DNA from: Sorghum bicolor
Taxonomy: Eukaryota; Streptophyta; Magnoliopsida; Poales; Poaceae
Direction: 5' to 3'
NCBI RefSeq assembly: GCF_000003195.3
Contig: NC_012870.2
Coordinates: forward strand, 50,472,396-50,536,395
Length of the DNA: 64,000 bases
Shown: positions 47,333 through 59,858 of the stretch, one piece after another
How the letters are laid out: every line of letters starts with the position of its first letter
Numbering within the stretch: the first letter of the stretch is position 1
The notes under the pieces: model-generated
Databases searched by the model: none
The model's input: the letters and a program-made list of their open reading frames with translations, nothing else
Told to the model about the DNA's origin: nothing
Made by a program: the position numbers and the translations under genes

Positions 47333-50262
47333 TGTAACACCCAAAAATTTTGTTTCTTTTAAATAGATGAAATGAATTTAAATGAATTTATTTTGTGAGC
47401 ATTTTCAATATAGGAAAATAAAAAAATTTGGAGAAATTAAAACTTAATATAAGCTTAGAGAAAACTTTATGTTGCATTCATGCTGGAGTATTCTTTTATG
47501 TGATGAGTGTTTTGAAAACAAATGTCAAATTGATTAAAAATCCATTTGGAAAATGCATTGAAAATTTGTTTGAAAAAAAAATAAAAAGGAATTTCTCTTC
47601 CCCTTCCTCTTTTCGGCCTGGAGGCCCAGCAACCCCCGCGCGCGCCCTCTCCTTCCTGGGCCGCGGCCCAGCCGCTTCCCCCTTCCCCATCCCCTCTCTC
47701 TCCCCGCTGACAGGCCAGGCCCGCCTGTCAGCTTCATCTTCCCCCAACCGCCGCCCCGCTCTTTCCTCTCTCTCAGTTGGAAAACCACCAAGACGCGCCC
47801 CCGCTCCCCCCACGTTCCCTCCCCCGCGCCTCGGCTTCAGTTGGAGAAAACCCCCCCTTTTGCGCCCGAGCCTTCTTTCTTCCCCATTCCCCCTCCTCGC
47901 CTCCGTTTTCCTCTCACTCTCGCGCAGAAAACTGTCGCCGGAGAAGCAAGCGCCGCCACGCGTCGTCCCTCCGTTTGGGGCCGTTTTCGCTCCGAATTCG
48001 CGCTGTGGTGAGCTTCGTCCTCTTCCCCACTCCCTCCCCGTCCATTTGCCGTGCGAAACGAGGTTCTTTAAGTGCCCAACCACGCTCGCCGGAGAACTCC
48101 ATGGCCGCCGGCCATGGAGTGAGCCGCTCGGCCCTCCCCCGGCCGCATTTTAGCCCGGGGTGAGTTCGCTTTCGCATTCTCTCTCTCCCGGTGGTTTCGA
48201 ATTGGAAAACCACGCGCCGTAGCCCCCCCTTGAAGTGCGCCGGCGACCTTGCTCGCCGCGGCCATGGAGCGCCGCTGCCGTCCCCTCCCCCTCAGGCGGC
48301 CGGCCCCCTCCTCTCCCCTTTCTCCCCCCAGGATCTAATCCTGGCCGTCCATTTCAAATCGGACGGCCAGAGACGCCCAATACCCCTTCGGGGGGGGAAA
48401 ATAGCTAAAGAGCCCCCCTAAAACTATGTTTTGCCCCGCAGTCCTCGGCCAGAGAAATTCCAGAATTTCTTTATTTATTTAAATTCGTTTAAATATGCTT
48501 TATTTACAGATTTGCCACTGCAGTGTTTTGGCCATAAAATATTCGTTATAGCTCCGATTTGACCCGTTCAAATTGCGTTAGGTTCGTAATTAAATTCTCT
48601 ACATGATAGTACTACTGTTTCTGTAGTTTGCAACTTTTTATTTTCAGGGATAGGTTTAATTAATTAATTGCCTATAGGAAATCGCCGCAAAGTCGTAACT
48701 TGGTCGTTTTAGCTCCGATTTTCGTGATCTTCGTATTGATGTGATCGTAGCGAATCGTAGGTTCTGTTTTTAAGTATTTTGTTTCATTTTTGATCTGTTG
48801 GTGTACTGTTCTAATTAAATGATTGTTTGCTTGTATGAATGAACCTGGATGCGTGTTGTTGTGTGGTACCGATCGAGCGCAGACGGTGACGTGTCCGTGG
48901 GTGATCCATTTTACTTCGAGGAGCAACAGGACCAGCAGCAGGTCCACTTCACTGAAGGCAAGTATAACATGGGTTTCCCTTGTACACCTAATCAATTAAT
49001 TAATTACGCATCTGCATGTGTCTAATTTGGTAACCCTAAGGACACCCTAGCTACCTGACTATATATTTATGACACCTATGGGTAGATTGCATATGGGTAG
49101 CTTTGCTAGTGCTTTAATTAATTGAGACTTTATTATCACTCTGACTTTAATGAATATGATGATAAATGTTGGGAAAAATGGTTATGGTGCAATTGACTCC
49201 GGTCGGGTTGACCTAGACCCTCCATAAGGACTTCTCTGTAAGCGACAATCCGGGACTTACAGTGCAACTGTGATGGTTATATGGCTCTAACTTTAGCTCA
49301 GTAATAGGACCTCATCTAGCTGGTTAGAGGTTACCCGAAAGGGTGCAAGAGGGGCTTGCCACTTTGGGTATAGGACTGCTTCTGTTCCTATGTGTATAGC
49401 CGTGATGGAAATGTGCCATAGGAAAGGGGGTTCTCTATATCTGCCTGCCGAGGAAACCTCGCGGCCCTAACTAGTTAGACGTGGCCTATGGAAGGCTTCA
49501 TAGTGTTCCCTGCCCGCTCACCTTGGCAGTGTTAGTGGGTCTTGCAAACCCCGGGCATATGGGTAACACGACTTACGGGAAAAGTGCACACCTCTGCGCA
49601 GAGTTTGATCAAACTGGTATACTAGCCGTGCTCTCGGACATGAGCGGCCTTGGACCCTTGCGGATTAGTTGGGTGTGGATGGTTATGGGAAATAACTTAT
49701 GAAAATCTGACGCATTGATCATGATGATTAATGTGGTTTGACCGTGATGGTGATGGTGTTAGTCGTGAAGGTTAACGGTGTTATTATCATGTACTCATTT
49801 GGGCTAATCCGGAGTTTAAGCATAATTGATGATTAAATAGGATTAAAACATTGACCAACTAAAATGCTAACTGCAGTAGCCAGTGTCTGACCCTTTTGAG
49901 CCGCATAAAATCCTATGTTATGCTTGCGGAGTACGAGATGTACTCACGCTTGTCTTTATATTTCTTTTTTTGGACAAAATCCCGGATGGGTAACAGATGA
50001 CAGCTACTACGAGGAATTCCCAGAGGACTTCTAGGTTGGCGATCCCCTAGTCGGTCGTCCCTGTGTTGGAGCTTTTATATCACAGCTAGTTATGAGTTAT
50101 ATTTTCCGTTTGTCGCAGACTTTGATATGTTTGTGTTGTAATAACGTTATGTAAGACACTTGTGATGATACATTTGTAATTTGTCGACTTATGTGCGCGA
50201 CTATTCCTGGGGCGCACATGAGATTATTGTACTCAAATTTATCCTTAAATTTGGGTGTGACA
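47333..50262 (+). repeat. 5' LTR of element I
   Basis: TGTAACACCC...GGGTGTGACA, the Tekay/Del signature. It has a GC-rich part at about 47590-48420 and a tail shared with solo LTR H. Long GC-rich open frames here are not preserved as proteins between the two LTR copies. Confidence 0.92.
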
Positions 50263-52284
50263 AAGCCTATGACAACCCTACTAGAGAAGAGTGCCAAATT
50301 TATTTGGTCGGATAAGTGCCAAGAAAATTTTGAGGAGCTAAAGAAAAGGTTGACCACAGCCCCAGTGTTGACCTTTCCAGATCTGAGTAAAACCTTCTCT
50401 ATTTATTGCGATGCATCTCGCCTAGGCCTTGGATGTGTGCTTATGCAAGAAGGAAGAGTAGTGGCGTACGCATCCAGGCAGTTGAAAAAACATGAGCTGA
50501 ACTATCCTACTCATGATTTGGAGCTAGCTGCCGTGGTTCATGCTCTAAAGATTTGGAGGCATTATCTAATTGGACACAAGTGTGATATTTATACGGATCA
50601 CAAAAGTTTGAAGTATATTTTCACACAGTCAGATCTGAACCTAAGGCAACGCCGCTGGCTAGAATTAATAAAGGATTATGACTTGGAAGTGCATTACCAT
50701 CCCGGGAAGGCAAACGTTGTTACCCATGCACTTAGCCGAAAGAGTTATGCCAATGGGCTGCAATTGACCTTTATTCCCACAGAGTTGCTAGCTGAAATAG
50801 AGTATCTCAATTTGGGTTTAGTGAACAACACTGTTGAATTGGAGTTGGAGCCCACCCTAGAGCAAGAAATCTGCAAAGGTCAGTTGGAGGATGAGAAATT
50901 AAAAGAAATTTCAGACAATGTAGTGCTTGGAAAAGCACCGGGTTTCAGGTTAGATGAAAATGGTACACTATGGTTTGGGAATAGAATATGTGTGCCCGAA
51001 GTAAAATCCATCCGAGATGCAATCCTGCGGGAAGCACATGACTCTGCATATTCAATTCACCCCGGAAGCACCAAGATGTATCTAGACCTTAAAGAAAAAT
51101 ACTGGTGGTATGGATTAAAGAGAGATGTGGCAGAGTATGTAGCGTTATGTGATACTTGTCAGAGGGTGAAAGCCGAGCACTAAAGACCTGCAGGGTTGTT
51201 GCAACCAATGCAAGTGCCTGAATGGAAATGGGAAGAAGTAGGTATGGATTTCATCACTGGGTTGCCCCGCACTCAACGTGGGTATGATTCAATTTGGGTA
51301 ATAGTGGATCGACTCACTAAAGTTGCTCACTTTTTTCCTGTTAAGACCAACTATGATGGTGCAAAGTTGGCAAAGTTATATATGGATAGAATCGTGAGTC
51401 TGCACGGAGTTCCGAAGAAGATCGTGTCTGATCGGGGTACACAGTTCACATCTCAGTTTTGGCATAAAGTACATGAATCATTGGGAACAAAGTTGAACTT
51501 TAGTTCCACGTATCATCCCCAAACTGATGGGCAGACTAAAAGAGTAAATTAGATTCTAGAAGACATGTTGAGAGCGTGTGCGTTACAGTATGGTACCAGT
51601 TGGGACACTAGTTTACCATATGCTGAATTCTCATATAATAATAGTTACCAGAAAAGTCTCGATATGGCACCGTTTGAAGAATTGTATGGGCGGAAATGTA
51701 GAACACCTTTGTTTTGGAATCAAACTGGTGAGAGTCAAGTATTTGGACCCGATGTTCTTAGAGATGCAGAGGAAAAAGTGCGGAAAATACGGGACAACTT
51801 GAGAGTAGCTCAGTCTCGACAAAAGAGTTATGCGGATTCTAGAAAAAGAGATTTGGCATTCGAGATAGGCGACTATGTGTACTTGAAGGTGTCACCTATG
51901 AGAAGTGTCAGGAGATTTAATATGAAGGGAAAATTGGCACCAAGGTACGTTGGACCGTTCAGAATTCTTAGGAGACGTGGAGAAGTGGCCTATCAGTTAG
52001 AGTTGCCTGCGAGTATGTCGGGTATTCACGATGTGTTCCATGTGTCACAACTGAAGAAATGTTTGCGAGTGCCTGAGGAACAAATTCCATTGGAGGAACT
52101 CACAGTTAAAGGAGATCTAACTTATGAGGAATATCCAATCAAGATCTTAGAAACAGCAGAAAGAGACACCCGGAGTAGGGTTATAAAGATGTGCAAAGTG
52201 CAGTGGCACTGATATAAAGAAGAAGAAGCCACTTGGGAAAGAGAAGATGAGCTGAGACAGTCTTATCCATATCTCTTTGAGTAA
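50263..52284 (+). pseudogene. Chromovirus Pol remnant: RNase H, integrase, chromodomain
   Basis: One frame of 674 codons runs from the LTR junction to TAA 52282-52284, broken by TAA 51181, TAG 51550 and TGA 52210. RNase H shows YCDAS, the [11 protein letters not shown] helix and YTDHKSL, but the last Asp is lost (NVVTHALSR, usually NVVADALSR). The integrase zinc domain ([13 protein letters not shown]) and core follow, with Asp in MDFITGLP and VSDRGTQF. The catalytic Glu of DGQTERVN is Lys here (codon AAA at 51538). The C-terminal part has the PFRILRR and GIHDVFHVSQLK stretches and a chromodomain (ILETAERDTRSR, EEEATWERED) typical of Tekay. All lesions fit C-to-T or G-to-A changes. It is inactive. 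Confidence 0.9.
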
Positions 52285-52331
52285 GCACCGTCTCAATCTC
52301 GAGGAGGAGATTATTTTTAAGGGGGTAGAAT

Positions 52332-55263
52332 TGTAACACCCAAAAATTTTGTTTCTTTTAAATAGATGAAATGAATTTAAATGAATTTATTTTGTGAGCA
52401 TTTTCAATATAGGAAAATAAATAAATTTGGAGAAATTAAAACTTAATATAAGCTTAGAGAAAACTTTATGTTGCATTCATGCTGGAGTATTCCTTTATGT
52501 GATGAGTGTTTTGAAAACAAATGTCAAATTGATTAAAAATTCATTTCGAAAATGCATTGAAAAATTGTTTGAAAAAAAAAATAAAAAGGAATTTCTCTTC
52601 CCCTTCCTCTTTTCGGCCTGGAGACCCAGCAACCCCCGCGCGCGCCCTCTCCTTCCTGGGCCGCGGCCAAGCCGCTTCCCCCTTCCCCTTCCCCTCTCTC
52701 TCCCCGCTGACAAGCCGGGCCCGCCTGTCAGCTTCATCTTCCCCCAACCGCTGCCCCGCTCTTTCCTCTCTCTCAGTTGGAAAACCACCAAGCCGCGCCC
52801 CCGCTCCCCCCACGTTCCCTCCCCCGCGCCTCGGCTTCAGTTGGAGAAACCCCCCCCCTTTTGCGCCCGAGCCTTCTTTCTTCCCCATTCCCCCTCCTCG
52901 CCTCTGTATTCCTCTCACTCTCGCGCAGAAAACTGTCGCCGGAGAAGCAAGCGCCGCCGCGCGTCGTCCCTGCGTTTGGGGCCGCTTTCGCTCCGAATTC
53001 GCGCCGTGGTGAGCTTCGTCCTCTTCCCCGCTCCCTCCCCATCCATATGCCGTGCGAAACGAGGTTCTTTAAGTGCCCAACCGCGCTCACTGGAGAACTC
53101 CATGGCCGCCGGCCATGGAGTGAGCCGCTCGGCCCTCCCCCGGCCGCATTTTAGCCCGGGGTGAGTTCGCTTTCGCATTCTCTCTCTCCCGGTGGTTTCG
53201 AATTGGAAAACCGCGCGCCGTAGCCCCCCTTGAAGTGCGCCGGCGACCTTGCTCGCCGCGGCCATGGAGCGCCGCCGCCGTCCCCTCCCCCTCCGGCGGC
53301 CGGCCCCCTCCTCTCCCCTTTCTCCCCCCAGGATCTAATCCTGGCCGTCCATTTCAAATCGGACGGCCAGAGACGCCCAATACCCCTTCGGGGGGGGGAA
53401 ATAGCTTAAGAGCCCCCCTAAAACTATGTTTTGCCCCGCAGTCCTCGGCCAGAGAAATTCCAGAATTTCTTTATTTATTTAAATTCGTTTAAATATGCTT
53501 TATTTACAGATTTGCCACTGCAGTGTTTTGGCCATAAAATATTCGTTATAGCTCCGATTTGACACGTTCAAATTGCGTTAGGTTCGTAATTAAATTCTCT
53601 ACATGATAGTACTACTGTTTCTGTAGTTTGCAACTTTTTATTTTTAGGGTTAGGTTTAATTAATTAATTGCCTATAGGAAATCGCCGGAAAGTCGTAACT
53701 TGGTCGTTTTAGCTCCGATTTTCGTGATCTTCGTATCGATGTGATCGTAGCGAATCGTAGGTTCTGTTTTTAAGTATTTTATTTCATTTTTGATCTGTTG
53801 GTGTACTGTTCTAATTAAATGATTGTTTGCTTGTATGAATGAACCTGGATGCGTGTTGTTGTGTGGTACCGATCGAGCGCAAACGGTGACGTGTCCGTGG
53901 GTGATCCATTTTACTTCGAGGAGCAACAGGACCAGCAGCAGTTCCCCTTCACTGAAGGCAAGTATAACATGGGTTTCCCTTGTACACCTATCCACTTAAT
54001 TAATTACGCATCTGCATGCGTCTAATTTGGTAACCCTAAGGACACCCTAGCTACCTGACTATATATTTATGACACCTATGGGTAGATTGCATATGGGTAG
54101 CTTTGCTAGTGCTTTAATTAATTGAGACTTTATTATCACTCTGACTTTAATGAATATGATGATAAATGTTGGGAAAAAGGGTTATGGTGCAATTGACTCC
54201 GGTCGGGTTGACCTAGACCCTCCGTAAGGACTTCTCTGTAAGCGACAATCCGGGACTTACAGTGTAACCGTGATGGTTATATGGCTCTAACTTTAGCTCA
54301 GTAATAGGACCTCATCTAGCTGGTTAGAGGTTACCTGAAAGGGCGCAAGAGGGGCTTGCCACTTTGGGTATAGGACTGCTTCTGTTCCTATGTGTATAGC
54401 CGTGATGGAAATGTGCCATAGGAAAGGGGGGTTCTCTATATCTGCCTGCCGAGGAAACCTCGCGGCCCTAACTAGTTAGACGTGGCCTATGGAAGGCTTC
54501 ATAGTGTTCCCTGCCCGCTCACCTTGGCAGTGTTAGTGGGTCTTGCAAACCCCGGGCATATGGGTAACACGACTTACGGGAAAAGTGCACACCTCTGCGC
54601 AGAGTTTGATCAAACTGGTATACTAGCCGTGCTCTCGGACATGAGCGGCCTTGGACCCTTACGGAATAGTTGGGTGTGGATGGTTATGGGAAATAACTTA
54701 TGAAAATCTAACGCATTGATCGTGATGATTAATGTGGTTTGACTGTGATGGTGATGGTGTTAGCCGTGAAGGTTAACGGTGTTATTATCATGTACTCATT
54801 TGGGCTAATCCGGAGTTTAAGCATAATTGATGATTAAATAGGATTAAAACATTGACCAACTAAAATGCTAACTGCAGTAGCCAGTGTCTGACCCTTTTGA
54901 GCCGCATAAAATCCTGTGTTATGCTTGCGGAGTACGAGATGTACTCACGCTTGTCTTTATATTTCTTTTTTTGGACAAAATCCCGGATTGGTAACAGATG
55001 ACAGCTACTATGAGGAATTCCCAGAGGACTTCTAGGTTGGCGATCCCCCAGTCGGTCGTCCCTGTGTTGGAGCTTTTATATCACAGCTAGTTATGAGTTA
55101 TATTTTCCGTTTGTCGCAGACTTTGATATGTTTGTGTTGTAATAACGTTATGTAAGACACTTGTGATGATACATTTGTAATTTGTCGACTTGTGTGCGTG
55201 ACTATTCCTGGGGCGCATATGAGATTATTTTACTCAAATTTATCCTTAAATTTGGGTGTGACA
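52332..55263 (+). repeat. 3' LTR of element I
   Basis: Copy of 47333-50262. The internal stretch before it (52285-52331) holds a purine-rich AGGAGGAGATTATTTTTAAG and AAGGGGGTAGAAT, the likely polypurine tract. Confidence 0.92.
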
Positions 55264-55866
55264 TGTTATCACCATCATCACCATACATCATTCATTCGCC
55301 ACACATGCACATCTTGATTTGACTTATTGACTTGTTTCTCTGGATCCATGGTTTGACTATGCAATAATTGTATTGTAAGTATGTATTAGCTGTCTCCCAC
55401 CTATGAGCTCCAGATATCAAAACCTTATTAGAGTAGGGTGAGAGAGAAGCCAATACCACTATACCTCATACCAAAAATACCACATATTTTGAGAGAAGGC
55501 ATATACCATTACTGCCTTGGAAAGGATCCAGAAATACCACAAAAGAGAGATCTGAGAGAGTCATACAAGGAATCTCTGAGTTTTATTTGAAAATCTGCAA
55601 AAACTCCAGAGCTATAGCTGATCAAGAATAAGAGACATGGCGCTTGACTTGACCGTTCTATCTTTTAACTGCTCAAGACACAAGTGACGGTTACAAGCCC
55701 CATGGTGAAAGGTAAAATGAGTAAGTTTTAAGTCTTAACAGTTTATTCTAAACTCAGAGATGAGATCTTGCTTGAATGCATATGTACCATTAAGGCATGA
55801 AACCACTGCAGAAACTTTTGTGTCCATCCTTGCTTAGGGACGAGCAAGAGGTAAGCTTGGGGGAGT
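55264..55866 (+). mobile_element. Element A' 3' non-coding region, part after I
   Basis: It resumes the A-family sequence (compare 28040-28648) and ends with the polypurine tract AGGTAAGCTTGGGGGAGT at 55849-55866. Confidence 0.8.
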
Positions 55867-57075
55867 TGTTGACGGTCCTTAAGTACCAAATATAATCATC
55901 AAATAAATAAAGAAAAGGATCCAAATGTAACCAACACCTAGACCTAGGGTTTTATCTGACAGAATTCCACGAGTTTTGGTGTTTGTCTATTTCTGCAGGG
56001 GGTTATCAGGAAATAAGGAAGAAAGGCTCACACGTCGGGATTACATAGAGATATCAACGCACCGCGCAATTTTCTATCATCTAGAAGATTCCAGAAGCCA
56101 TGGGGAGAAAGCAGAGGCCGAAAGGGGCCAGGCCCAGGGCGCCCGCCCTGTCCTGGACTCCGTTCGGGGCTCTCTTCGCACACGATGTTCCACCGACCTA
56201 AAGGATCAAGGATAACGTAGTACCACATCGCCTACCGACCCAAAAACGGATAGAGGAGGAGGACTATATAAGGAGACCCCCCTGGCCCCTGGAGAAGACA
56301 AAAAGTTATCATAGAGATTGAGGGGTGCCCTCGAAGGAAAACCTCTTCTCTAAATAAAATTTCTTTTTAGGCTTAGCAACCAATGTAAGTAGAAATAGAT
56401 CTTCTAGTTTCTACTAGATTGAGAGAGATAGAGTGGAGGTGTAGATCGGAGGAAGGCCGGCCTGTCGGTGTCTACTCCGAGGTTGTACCTACGGGATCAA
56501 GTCTTCTAACCCGAGGCTTGCTCCTAAGATTCTTCAGTAATTCGACTTCTAATTCTAGTAAGTTCTTGTTTATTGTTCTTTGGTTTATGAGTTTACTTTA
56601 ATCCTCTTCCGGTTGAGTATTAGAGTAATCATTGCTGGCGTAAACGTGGTGTTTAGGCTAGGGTACTCATAGATATCCCCTGACTAGCTGGACCGTGGTA
56701 GTAGCGAGGAACGTGACATTTCCGAGTTACCTTTGTATCCCATATCTTGTTAGCAGGACGGGTAGGTTTATAGGTGCGGGTCGAACATCCTTTGTGTTGT
56801 CTAGATTCCGTGAGCCTCCCCAATAGAATAGCAGATCATCCTTACCAAGGTTAGAACGAGACTACGGTTGCAGTCTTCTCTATACATCGCTCACATCGAG
56901 AAACATTCTTTGTAGCCTAAAGGGATAGTAGCAATAGATTTGGTTAGTCAGATGCACCCTTTCTCCCAGTGGTAAAAATATAAATACGATACTCTGGAAA
57001 ACCTCCCGGGTGAAATGCTCACCGATATCCGTGTGCTTGCGGATCATTTCCTTATTGCGTTACCAAATATCAACA
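55867..57075 (+). repeat. 3' LTR of A', lacking one 21 bp unit
   Basis: Matches 41322-42552 but is shorter mainly because 21 bp between the two GGGCGCCC palindromes has been lost, leaving a single site at 56137-56144. Confidence 0.88.
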
Positions 57076-58024
57076 AAGTGCACTACAGAGGAATCAACAT
57101 AGTTGTCACCTACGCGAACTACCACTGTGCGGCTGATTATGGGACATTCACAAGCAAACCTAGCCTAGGCACCATGCCTACGCTACGAAATATTACTTTA
57201 ACCAAGTAATGACCAAGACCAAAGCACTCAATATGAGTTGTGAACCAAAGAACAAATAAAAACAAGTTGCTTACTTAAATCGGAATGGTAAGTACAAAAG
57301 TACCTCAGAACGCAGCTCCAGGTGAGAGAACTGGATCCAGACGAATACAGCCACGAAGAAGCACTGACAGGCCAGAACTCCTTCAGAATCTCTACTCCTC
57401 TACTCAATCTCTATAATCTCTAAACAAAACTAGATCTAGAACTAGAACTAGATGAACTAGAACTAGATCAACTAGAGGGACCCTAACCCTAATTATATAG
57501 AGAATATGAAGCACCGGGGTGTAGAATGCCTCTAGGGTGGAGCCTTGGGTGTCATTATATAGGCCGAGGTGGAGTATGGGGCAAGGAACCGCCATGTCAG
57601 CGATCCGCGTCTTCATCTTGTGTGCACCGATGGATCAAACCGACTTAAAATCCACGGAGGGATACTTTGCTTGGCTTCAAAGGAGGCATGGGAGGAATAC
57701 TCCAGAAGGCGGCGACCATCAGGCGAAATAGGGTGCCGACCGGCCCCAAGGTGGGGCCGGCCAGCCCCACCTTTTCTCCTCTGCGAGTCTCGTTCCTTCG
57801 GGTGTCTTCTAGACCCTTCCTGAGCTTGATGACAATGTTTTCCGTCGAGATAAGTTTCGTGGTAAATTATGCACTAGAATCCCTCTTTTTTGAAATTCAC
57901 CCTGGAAAATACATAATATGCAAAACTCGTGGAAATTGTCAGATAAAACCGTAGACCAGTGTGTTTTCCTATGTTCCCTTGTGTCGAAAGTTCTAACAAA
58001 TATTGACGTTATCGACCGTCAACA
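57076..58024 (-). repeat. Right part of the 5' LTR of C/D
   Basis: It continues the LTR begun at 40990 after A' and ends GACCGTCAACA. On the minus strand this is the LTR start, TGTTGACGGTCGATAACGTC, the same as B. A probable TATA box (minus strand, TATATAA) lies near 57494-57500. The next five bases ACCAC (58025-58029) are the expected TSD; the other copy is outside the window. Total LTR length is about 1.28 kb. Confidence 0.8.
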
Positions 58025-58719
58025 ACCACTAGACCAAATGTAGAACTTGATGAGTGTAACAAACTTTGTATTCATGACTTTTCCAGTTGGGACAATCTAG
58101 GGTTCGGTCAAAGTGTGTTTCTAAAAACCAATGTTTTGACTTTGGTCAAACTTGGTCAAATGACCCACTTGATGAATTCAAATGAAAAACTTTTGAACAC
58201 AAAGTTGTTAGAGATCATCAATATGTACATTTGATACATTGTCCATTTTCCATTTGGATACATTTTAGACAATCCTAGGCATATGTTTTTAAAATCCAAG
58301 ACGGTTTTTGGTCAAACTTGGTCAAATGACAAACTAAATTACTTAAAATAAAAATTGTACCCTACTCGCATTTTGTGTAATAAATGACAAAAATAAGAAT
58401 TTTAACGTCAATATGATGTGAAGATAGATTTCCTGTTGATTGTATACAGTTTTTTAAAATTTATTGGAGTAATATATTTTTGCATTAACAAAATACTAAA
58501 CATTAGTCACAAACTTATTGAAAATTTTAAAAAGACACTAAGATATTTAAGGTTAAAAATTTTCATGTGTACATTAAAGAAAAATAAAATACATGTCACT
58601 TTTTAAAAAATATTGTGCAAAATATTCAATTTACTATAGAATTAATAAGGTTTAGTGTATATATAAAAGGGAAAACAAATTGAAAAACAAATTAAAAAGC
58701 TAAACTAAAAAACAGACGG
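58025..58719. other. AT-rich flank of C/D, possibly CACTA interior
   Basis: No gene was found. The motif GGTCAAACTTGGTCAAATGAC occurs twice (58152-58172 and 58310-58330). It may belong to CACTA element J, but no left terminal repeat was found to prove this. Confidence 0.4.
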
Positions 58720-58725
58720 GCAGCC

Positions 58726-58970
58726 CTGTTTTTGGGCCCTTTAGCACCGGCCCATGGTTGGAACTGGTGCTAAAGGGTCCCGAAAATTTCAGGAGCCCGC
58801 CCTGAGAACCCTTTAGCACCGGCCCGTGGCTAAAGGGTCCTTTTAGCACCGGCTGGTGGAACGCGCCGGTGCTAAAGGGTCACCCTTTAACACAGGCACG
58901 TGCCACCAGCCGGTGTTAAAGACCCTTTGGTACCGGTTCCAGCCACGGGCCGGTGCTAAAGGGTGTGCCC
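58726..58970. repeat. Left subterminal repeats of J
   Basis: At least seven copies of the TTTAGCACCGG/CCGGTGCTAAA unit are arranged as inverted pairs around short spacers such as CCCATGGTTGGAACT. Confidence 0.7.
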
Positions 58971-59239
58971 CTATATAAACGCAGAGGTTGCCCTGGATCC
59001 GAACAGTCCTCATCTTCGTCTTCGTCGAGCCCTCGCTGCCGGTCGTTCGTCTTCGTTGAGCCCTTGCCACCGCCGGCCGTCCTCATCTTCGTCCTCATCT
59101 CCATCGCCGTCGCGGCCATCTCCACCAGCACCGCCGCTGTCCACCGAGCAGTTCGATCGGCCATCTCCCATCCCTACGTACTACAGTACACCAAGCAGTT
59201 ATGAATTAGATATATACTAAAAAATAATACATATCATGA

Positions 59240-59815
59240 ATTATATATATATATATATATATATGCCGAGCAGTTTATATATATACACTAAAAAATAATG
59301 CATGTTATGAATTATATATATAAACTTTGGAAAGTGATGGAATATGCCAAATAGCTAGCCTAATACATATATGATTCTAGTGTTTTATATATATTATTGT
59401 TTGTAGTATTATTCTAGTATTATTTTTTAGTATTATTTTTAGTATATTATTCTAGTATTTTTTAGTATATTATTCTAGTGTTTTGTATATATTATTGTTT
59501 GTAGTATTATTTTAGTATTATGTTTTAGTATTATTTTTTTAGTATGTTATTCTAGTATCATTCTCGTATATTACTAGGCTTAAAAGATTCTAGTATTATT
59601 TTTTAGTTTGGAGCACTCTAGCACTTTCGTTTGTAGTAGTACTAGTACTAGTATATAAGTCTCTAATATATATTTTATTTTCTAATGTTTTGTATATATT
59701 ATTGTTTGTAGTATTATTCTAGTATTATTTTTTATATTACTTTTTAGTATACTATTCTAGTTAGTATTATTTTTTAGTTTGGAGCACTCTAGCACTTTCG
59801 TTTGTAGTTATATAA
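59240..59815. repeat. AT-rich irregular repeat tract in J
   Basis: Imperfect units of TTCTAGTATTATTTTTTAG are repeated many times between about 59395 and 59780, including a duplicated TTTGGAGCACTCTAGCACTTTCG. TA runs flank it (59243-59264). No coding region is present. Confidence 0.7.
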
Positions 59816-59858
59816 ATACCCTTCCGCTACAACTTCGAGAGAGTTATAAAGTTATTAA

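Larger units (their letters stand above)
47333..55263 (+). mobile_element. Element I: Tekay/Del chromovirus with large internal deletion
   Basis: LTRs of 2930 bp (47333-50262) and 2932 bp (52332-55263) flank only 2069 bp of internal DNA. The TSD is CGTTA on the left (47328-47332) and TGTTA on the right (55264-55268), one transition apart. The primer site, Gag, protease and most of reverse transcriptase are missing: RNase H-region coding sequence starts directly after the 5' LTR. RNase H, integrase and chromodomain remain, with stops. The LTRs differ by about a dozen substitutions in their first 490 bases and less later, so insertion was fairly recent. Confidence 0.9.
41322..57075 (+). mobile_element. 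Element A': second copy of the A family, hosting element I
   Basis: Perfect TSD AAGTG lies at 41317-41321 and 57076-57080. Layout equals A: LTR, primer site, ORF1, retropepsin-like remnant, hairpins, polypurine tract, LTR. Element I (47333-55263) is inserted about 120 bases after the hairpin cluster. Without I and its duplicated target, A' would be about 7.8 kb. No polymerase genes of its own are present. Confidence 0.9.

Noticed and set aside
47428..48265. Several long GC-rich open frames on both strands, repeated at 52427-53265
   Set aside because: They lie in the GC-rich part of the Tekay LTRs of element I, in all frames at once, with frame differences between the two copies. Low stop density in GC-rich DNA explains them.
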